This document shows, piece by piece, positions 60,419 through 64,000 of a DNA stretch of 64,000 nucleotides. Below the pieces are notes generated by a model. The model was given only the letters and a program-made list of their open reading frames with translations, did not search any database and had not been told where the DNA came from. The position numbers and the translations under genes are program-made. This DNA is from [Empedobacter] haloabium (GTDB lineage: Bacteria > Pseudomonadota > Gammaproteobacteria > Burkholderiales > Burkholderiaceae_D). Location: NCBI GenBank assembly GCA_008011715.2, contig CP136508.1, forward strand, positions 1,178,001 through 1,242,000, given 5' to 3'. Position 1 is the stretch's first letter. Each line of letters begins with the position of its first letter.

Positions 60419-60751
60419 ATGAACAAGCGTTTCATCGGTTTTATCGCAGCAACCTTCGTCTCCGGCGCCGTCGTGGCATCGGAAGTCCCAGCCTCCGTCG
60501 ATGCGCGCAAGTGCAAGGCGGAGTACCCGAAAGCTTCCCTGCTGAACGAAGAGCAAGGCGCCGTCTCGATGGCGTTCCTGGTCTCGCCGGCCGGTGACGT
60601 GCTGGATTCGAAGGTCGAAAAATCGAGCGGCTACAAGAACCTGGACAAGGCGGCGCTGAAGGCGCTGGCCGCGTGCAAGTTCAAGCCGGGTACCAAAGAC
60701 GGCGTCGTGGCGCAGACCTGGACCAAGGTCGACTACGTGTGGTCTCTGTAA
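60419..60751 (+). CDS. Small secreted TonB C-terminal-domain protein (paralogue 1)
   Basis: A 110-residue protein. The start at 60419 follows GGAAAG. A signal peptide (MNKRFIGFIAATFVSGAVVA) precedes a mature part of about 87 residues that matches the TonB C-terminal fold: CKAEYPKASLLNEEQGAVSM, FLVSPAGDVLDSKVEKSSGY, and KALAACKFKPGTKDG. It lacks the membrane anchor and Pro-rich span of a real TonB, so it cannot transduce energy in the normal way. Two Cys are conserved in the paralogue that follows, perhaps a disulfide. Role unknown. Confidence 0.8.
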   Translation: MNKRFIGFIAATFVSGAVVASEVPASVDARKCKAEYPKASLLNEEQGAVSMAFLVSPAGDVLDSKVEKSSGYKNLDKAALKALAACKFKPGTKDGVVAQTWTKVDYVWSL

Positions 60752-60785
60752 TCAATCGATTTATCAATTTACTGGGGAGAATCTG

Positions 60786-61127
60786 ATGTTCACGAACAAG
60801 CGTGTAATGAGTGTGGTGGCTGCGGTGCTGGTATCGGGTGCCGCGTTGGGTGCCGAAGTGCCGGCGTCGTTCGATGCGAAAAACTGCAAGGCCGAGTATC
60901 CGAAGGCCTCGCTGATGAACGAAGAGCAGGGCACCGTGTCGATGTCGTTCCTGGTCTCCGCTTCCGGCGACGTGAAGGATTCCAAGGTCGAGAAGTCGAG
61001 CGGCTTCAAGAACCTGGACAAGGCAGCCATCAAGTCCCTGTCGGCCTGCAAGTTCAAGCCGGGCTCGAAGGACGGCGCGCCGGCCGAAACCTGGACCAAG
61101 GTCGACTACGCCTGGAAACTGGACTGA
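60786..61127 (+). CDS. Small secreted TonB C-terminal-domain protein (paralogue 2)
   Basis: A 113-residue protein, start after GGGGAG. It has a signal peptide (VMSVVAAVLVSGAALGAE), then a domain nearly identical to that of the upstream gene: NCKAEYPKASLMNEEQGTVS, VSASGDVKDSKVEKSSGFKN, CKFKPGSKDG, ending TKVDYAWKLD. It is a tandem duplicate separated by 34 bases. Both Cys are kept. A strong terminator follows, so the chemoreceptor and both small genes may be one unit. That would make them candidates for a motility-linked regulon. Confidence 0.8.
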   Translation: MFTNKRVMSVVAAVLVSGAALGAEVPASFDAKNCKAEYPKASLMNEEQGTVSMSFLVSASGDVKDSKVEKSSGFKNLDKAAIKSLSACKFKPGSKDGAPAETWTKVDYAWKLD

Positions 61128-61144
61128 TTCGTCGTCGTCCCCGC

Positions 61145-61177
61145 AAAAAAGCCGGCTCTTCTGGGCCGGTTTTTTTA
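61145..61177 (+). terminator. Intrinsic terminator after the TonB-C pair
   Basis: The run AAAAAAGCCGG pairs with CCGGTTTTTTT around an 8- to 10-base loop, giving a T-run on both strands. It lies about 20 bases after the stop. Confidence 0.85.
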
Positions 61178-61262
61178 TGGGCGGTGCGCGCCGGGCGCCG
61201 TCCCCTGTTTGTCGTCGCGGACATCTGTTAATCTGCTGGTATCGCTTGCATTGTTTCCACTC

Positions 61263-61850
61263 ATGAAATACCTGCATTCCCTACCGCTGTCGCTGTCCGT
61301 GTCCACCCTGGTGCTGTCGACGCTGTCCGGCTGCGGCATGATGCGCAATGCGCACGATCCGGCGCGTGACAAGCTGACCGTTTCCGTCGTCAATGCGATG
61401 ACCTGGACCAATCCGCTGTCGGGCAAGCGCGACGGCATACGGACCGCCTGGCCGCTGGCGCAGCTGGCCAATCACGAGGAAATCTTCCCGCTGGCGCAGA
61501 TCAAGCACTGCGACGGCGCCCAGTTGCCGTGCAAGTGGGGCGTGCTGAGCGCTTCGCGCAGCATCACGCGTTACGAGTACATCGCCGGCGCCGTCACGCT
61601 CGACCTGGGCCTGCTGGTGGATGTGCACCGGCGCCAGCAGGACCGCCGCCGTAACTTCCATACGTCGATGGCGATTCCCGCCGATGTGGCGGCGCTGACC
61701 TACCGCAAGACCGCCCAGGAAGGCGTCGTGCTGCCATACGGGAAGGTCTACCGGGTCGAGATGGAATACGGCCTGCGCTACGAGATCTGCGCGCAACGTG
61801 TGGATGCCAGCGGCCGTGCGCTGGATAAGTGCGATATCCCGTATATTTAG
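61263..61850 (+). CDS. Hypothetical lipoprotein
   Basis: A 195-residue predicted lipoprotein of unknown function. The start at 61263 gives a lipoprotein signal with lipobox LSGC (Cys at about 24). The frame is open to a TTG at 61209, but that would bury the signal. Mature part: VSVVNAMTWTNPLSGKRDGI, LAQIKHCDGAQLPCKWGVLS and YEYIAGAVTLDLGLLVDVHR, then a beta-rich end with VYRVEMEYGLRYEICAQRV. The four further Cys may form disulfides. It looks like an outer-membrane-anchored beta-sandwich protein. Context gives no function. Confidence 0.7.
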   Translation: MKYLHSLPLSLSVSTLVLSTLSGCGMMRNAHDPARDKLTVSVVNAMTWTNPLSGKRDGIRTAWPLAQLANHEEIFPLAQIKHCDGAQLPCKWGVLSASRSITRYEYIAGAVTLDLGLLVDVHRRQQDRRRNFHTSMAIPADVAALTYRKTAQEGVVLPYGKVYRVEMEYGLRYEICAQRVDASGRALDKCDIPYI

Positions 61851-61892
61851 TCGCCGGAGACGTGGGTCTCCAGAGCAAACGGGAGAGTTCAG

Positions 61893-62066
61893 ATGGCGCA
61901 GTCGAAATCGTCGGGCAGTCAGAACAAGCAGTCGGCCACGCAGGCGGAGCAGGAGTCGACCCCTTCCAACAAGAAAGCCAAGAGCGGCAAGGAAGCGGCC
62001 AGCCACACCAAGGCCGGCAGCGACAAGGGCGCAGGCGGCGGCAAGAAGCAGGCGCGTCATCATTGA
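61893..62066 (+). CDS. Small basic low-complexity protein (57 aa)
   Basis: A 57-residue protein that starts at ATG after GGGAGAGTTCAG, a good ribosome site. The sequence is Lys/Ser/Gln/Gly-rich (MAQSKSSGSQNKQSATQAEQ ... GGGKKQARHH), with no hydrophobic core, so it should be disordered. It may bind nucleic acid or be a stress-type small protein; there is no direct evidence. It lies 42 bases after the lipoprotein gene. A GC hairpin GGGCCGGG/CCCGGCCC (62075-62094) follows, without a T-run. Confidence 0.6.
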   Translation: MAQSKSSGSQNKQSATQAEQESTPSNKKAKSGKEAASHTKAGSDKGAGGGKKQARHH

Positions 62067-62194
62067 TGACGCCAGGGCCGGGCCAGCCCGGCCCGCCGCC
62101 TTGTATGCTGTTGTTCTGTGCTGTAACGATGTGTAAAACCGCGGCAGCGCCACGCAATTTTCCCTATCATGTTTGATCGGGAAGGAGATTTGCG

Positions 62195-62581
62195 ATGAAA
62201 ACTTTATTTGTGGTCCCTGCGATGGCGGCCTTGCTGGCGGGCTGTGCCGTGCCCGGACCGTACTATGCCGCGCAGCCAGCCGATCCATACCAGTGGCGCA
62301 CCGTTTCGGTAACGCCCGTACCGCTGGGCACCGGCGCCCGCGCACCCGCTGGCGGCGAATATACGTCGCGTCCCGTGCCCACGACGACCTATGTGCAGCA
62401 GCCGGTCTACGTGCCGACGCCTGTGTATGCACCTGCCCCGGTGTATGCGCCGGCACCGCTGTACGCGGCGCCGCCGGCATATTATTGGCCGCCGGTGTCG
62501 ATCGGACTGGATTTCGTGTTCAGCCGGCACAGCCACCGTGGTGGCTGGGGTGGCCGTGGCTGGGGGCGCGGCAGGCGTTGA
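62195..62581 (+). CDS. Pro/Tyr-rich small lipoprotein
   Basis: A 128-residue predicted lipoprotein. AAGGAG lies seven bases before the ATG. The signal MKTLFVVPAMAALLAGCA has the lipobox LAGC (Cys17). The mature part has a run of short repeats, VYVPTPVYAPAPVYAPAPLY, then an aromatic-rich segment, and ends in a Gly/Arg tail (GGWGGRGWGRGRR). Similar small Pro/Tyr-rich lipoproteins occur widely in proteobacteria without a known function. It stands alone. Confidence 0.75.
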   Translation: MKTLFVVPAMAALLAGCAVPGPYYAAQPADPYQWRTVSVTPVPLGTGARAPAGGEYTSRPVPTTTYVQQPVYVPTPVYAPAPVYAPAPLYAAPPAYYWPPVSIGLDFVFSRHSHRGGWGGRGWGRGRR

Positions 62582-62610
62582 TGGCAAAGGGGCCGAACGG
62601 CCCCGCCTCG

Positions 62611-62730
62611 TTAATGCAGCAGGAAGAACGTCGCCTCGGTCAGCAGGTCGGCAGAGCACAGCAGGTAAGTCGAGGTGCCGACGAACCCCAGCACAATCGA
62701 GCTCAGCGTAAGTGGAAGGTGGCGTAACAT
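62611..62730 (-). CDS. Small hydrophobic protein (39 aa)
   Basis: A 39-residue reading frame starting MLRHLPLTLSSIVLGFVGTS and continuing through a hydrophobic middle to FFLLH. The ATG lies six bases after AGGAG (minus strand), an excellent ribosome site. A stem GGGGCCG/CGGCCCC (62590-62605) lies just past the stop, followed by TTT on this strand, so the little unit has start, ribosome site and possible terminator. One membrane helix is likely. No function can be given; its position convergent to the lipoprotein is the only context. Confidence 0.55.
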   Translation of the reverse strand: MLRHLPLTLSSIVLGFVGTSTYLLCSADLLTEATFFLLH

Positions 62731-62919
62731 GATGTGCTCCTGATGACCGTCGCGTTGGGTTGGTGATGGTGTCATCTTAAGCAACGCTTAAGGAGCGGTC
62801 ATCGGCAAAAGGTGCGAGCAGTTGTAGGAATAATGCTCGCCGCGATGCGCAGGCAATCCGGCCTGCGTTTTTTTTGCCGGAACGGGAAGATGGCCGGGCA
62901 CGGCGCCCGGCCGTCGGGA

Positions 62920-63369
62920 TTACTTGCGGCCGAACGTGATCACGGCCGATTCCGGTGCCGTGTCCAGCGCATTCGAGATCGTCAGCCAATGCGTCAGCCG
63001 CTCCGGATGGCGCAGCGTGATGCCGACGCCGTCGATATAACCGATCAGCTCGAGCGTGCGCGCATCCATCTTTGCCTTCGACACCGTCGGCGCCAGCGCG
63101 ATCAGGCGGTCATACGCCTTGCGGATCTTGTTTTCCCACTTGTGCAGGCTGGTCTCGTCGAAACGGTTGGCCTCGAAATAAACGGTCAGCGAGCCGTCCG
63201 GATTGCCGAAGCCGACGATGCCCGCGCCCTTGCGGATCGTGGTGGAGGCGCCCAGGTCGAACGCTTCGGTGGGAACGAACACGCCTGCGCGCCCGCCGAA
63301 ATTGGGGTGGCCGACCGGGGTGTCCTTGCTGTAGGTGCTGAGTTCCTTGACTGGAGTATCTTCTGCCAT
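62920..63369 (-). CDS. Conserved-looking hypothetical protein (149 aa)
   Basis: A 149-residue cytoplasmic protein that I do not recognise. The ATG at 63369 gives MAEDTPVKELSTYSKDTPVG; the ribosome site is poor. Segments: FGGRAGVFVPTEAFDLGAST, GIVGFGNPDGSLTVYFEANR, HKWENKIRKAYDRLIALAPT, then the C-terminal LIGYIDGVGITLRHPERL. It looks like an alpha/beta protein without signal or membrane parts. A perfect palindrome at 63404-63415 lies 35 bases upstream in a promoter-like setting. The gap 62731-62919 after it holds no gene; a GC hairpin is seen near 62893-62913. Confidence 0.7.
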   Translation of the reverse strand: MAEDTPVKELSTYSKDTPVGHPNFGGRAGVFVPTEAFDLGASTTIRKGAGIVGFGNPDGSLTVYFEANRFDETSLHKWENKIRKAYDRLIALAPTVSKAKMDARTLELIGYIDGVGITLRHPERLTHWLTISNALDTAPESAVITFGRK

Positions 63370-63403
63370 GATAGGTTGCGGTTGCAAAGATCGATGTCTT
63401 TAT

Positions 63404-63415
63404 TTTAGCGCTAAA
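63404..63415. promoter_or_regulatory. Perfect palindrome TTTAGCGCTAAA in promoter of the 149-aa gene
   Basis: A 12-bp perfect palindrome. On the minus strand it overlaps a possible -10 TAAAAT, with TTCCAC 18 bases upstream as -35. A second short inverted repeat TTCC-ATGT-GGAA lies at 63420-63431. The layout suits a repressor operator. Confidence 0.35.
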
Positions 63416-63590
63416 TTAGTTCCATGTGGAAATAATCGCACACTCTGCAGCTGAAAATGTCGACATGTCGCAACTTCATGGCGCGGTGCGCCGCGCTCGA
63501 TCGTCGATCGCCTCGAGGCTCTCCTGCATGCGGCCTCCAGGGAGGGCGTCAAGCTTAAGTAAACGTGCGCCGGTGTTCAAGGCCGCCAAA

Positions 63591-63621
63591 ACAAAAAGCC
63601 CCGTGCGGACACGGGGCTTTT
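63591..63621 (-). terminator. Terminator of tRNA-His
   Basis: A 12-bp stem, AAAAGCCCCGTG pairing with CACGGGGCTTTT around a CGGA loop, is followed on the minus strand by a T-rich run. It lies 13 bases past the tRNA 3' end. Confidence 0.9.
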
Positions 63622-63633
63622 CATCGAATTCGG

Positions 63634-63709
63634 TGGGGTGGCTGATGGGGCTCGAACCCACGACAACAGGAATCACAATCCTGGACTCTACCAACTGAGC
63701 TACAGCCAC
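63634..63709 (-). tRNA. tRNA-His (GTG anticodon)
   Basis: On the minus strand: acceptor stem GTGGCTG/CAGCCAC, D-arm with AGCTCAGTTGGTAGAG, anticodon stem CAGGA/TCCTG with loop TTGTGAT and anticodon GTG, and T-arm with GTGGGTTCGAGCCCCAT. The discriminator is C and the CCA end is encoded. The base before the 5' end (63710) gives the extra G-1 that histidine tRNAs need. Confidence 0.97.
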
Positions 63710-63760
63710 CACTGAACTACTTCTCTGTTTCTGCAACACCTTCTGCATGACAGAGGCCGC

Positions 63761-63789
63761 ATTATACATAGCCGATTTGCTTCTGGCAA
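63761..63789 (-). promoter_or_regulatory. Promoter of tRNA-His
   Basis: On the minus strand: TTGCCA (63784-63789), a 17-base spacer and a perfect TATAAT (63761-63766), about 50 bases upstream of the mature tRNA. Confidence 0.85.
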
Positions 63790-63809
63790 ATCTAAATGCA
63801 TGTTTCTCA

Positions 63810-63834
63810 AAAAATGGGGACAGACCCCATTTTT
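63810..63834. repeat. Palindrome AAAAATGGGG/CCCCATTTTT, probable terminator
   Basis: Perfect 10-bp arms flank ACAGA. It contains the word GGGGACAGACCCC seen in the other repeats of the window. It touches the stop codon of the truncated minus-strand gene and has T-runs on both sides. Confidence 0.75.
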
Positions 63835-64000
63835 CAGGCAACTTCCACGGCTTCGACGTGCGGCGCCAGCCCCAGCAAACCCTGGAAGGCGGCGGCCAGC
63901 ACGGCGGCGTCGGCCGTCGTGTAGCCGCGCAGGTGCGCCATGCCGGCGGGGCGCAGCAGGCCCGCGCCTTCCAGCAGGCGCGCCAGTTGGCGCGCCACGG
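63834..64000 (-). CDS. 3' end of an unidentified gene, cut by the window edge
   Basis: The last 55 codons of a minus-strand gene, ending with TGA at 63834-63836. The visible protein runs from about VARQLARLLEGAGLLRPAGM through LRGYTTADAAVLAAAFQGLL to HVEAVEVA. The codon pattern and the directly following hairpin support a real gene. Too little is present for me to name the family. Confidence 0.6.
   Translation of the reverse strand, partial: VARQLARLLEGAGLLRPAGMAHLRGYTTADAAVLAAAFQGLLGLAPHVEAVEVA

Noticed and set aside
62390..62500. Short tandem DNA repeats (VYAPAP-coding) as a possible CRISPR or satellite
   Set aside because: They are in-frame codon repeats of a Pro/Tyr-rich lipoprotein, without spacers or exact long units.

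Overview
The window is GC-rich bacterial chromosome. It looks like a betaproteobacterium of the Oxalobacteraceae (Massilia / Pseudoduganella / Duganella type). The grounds are the rimP-nusA-infB-rbfA-truB order, glucokinase, scpB and rluB of betaproteobacterial type, many large TonB-dependent receptors (TBDRs), a PEP-CTERM protein, and short palindromic repeats at gene ends. This placement is inferred from gene content, not from a database search. I saw no insertion sequence, prophage, integrase, CRISPR array or rRNA.

Layout. (1) 0.3-9.5 kb: three TBDRs on the minus strand, the second and third being obvious paralogues. (2) 9.7-14.3 kb: a divergent, tightly overlapping plus-strand operon with two Opp/Dpp-type permeases, a fused double ATPase and a DedA-rhodanese fusion; no binding protein is present. 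(3) 14.6-18.7 kb: glk behind two HexR-like palindromes, then scpB and rluB. (4) 18.9-25.5 kb: the translation operon rimP-nusA-infB-rbfA-truB, driven by a near-consensus promoter followed by an intrinsic terminator inside the leader. (5) 25.6-31.5 kb: a PEP-CTERM protein, a multi-sensor hybrid histidine kinase and bipA. (6) 31.7-56.5 kb: a large locus for rhamnogalacturonan-I / pectin breakdown and L-rhamnose catabolism. (7) 56.6-64 kb: an orphan protein, dusA, a chemoreceptor with two small TonB-C-domain proteins, small lipoproteins and membrane proteins, tRNA-His, and a truncated gene at the right edge.

The 25-kb carbohydrate locus is the centre of interest. A TBDR would bring oligosaccharides through the outer membrane. 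Exported enzymes would deacetylate and cut the polymer: PL11 lyase, three CE12 esterase domains in two proteins, an alpha/beta esterase, GH28, GH105 and a PL22 lyase. An ABC importer (RhaSTPQ) would take up rhamnose. RhaM, RhaI, RhaK and the bifunctional RhaD would convert it to DHAP and lactate. The minus operon rhaR-S-T-P-Q-K diverging from rhaD-I has the gene order known from Rhizobium leguminosarum, not the E. coli rhaBAD arrangement.

The main new observation is a shared operator-like motif, TCATC-N4-TGATT(A/C), found by eye in the promoter regions of four transcription units of this locus: the TBDR, rhaD/rhaR, the tandem CE12 / PL22 pair, and PL11-CE12. It would tie the locus into one regulon. 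Other points of interest are the rimP leader terminator, a palindromic repeat family whose copies all lie next to gene 3' ends, a two-domain CE12 protein, a PL22 enzyme with a signal peptide, a sigma-28-like promoter at the chemoreceptor, and two small genes of 57 and 39 codons.
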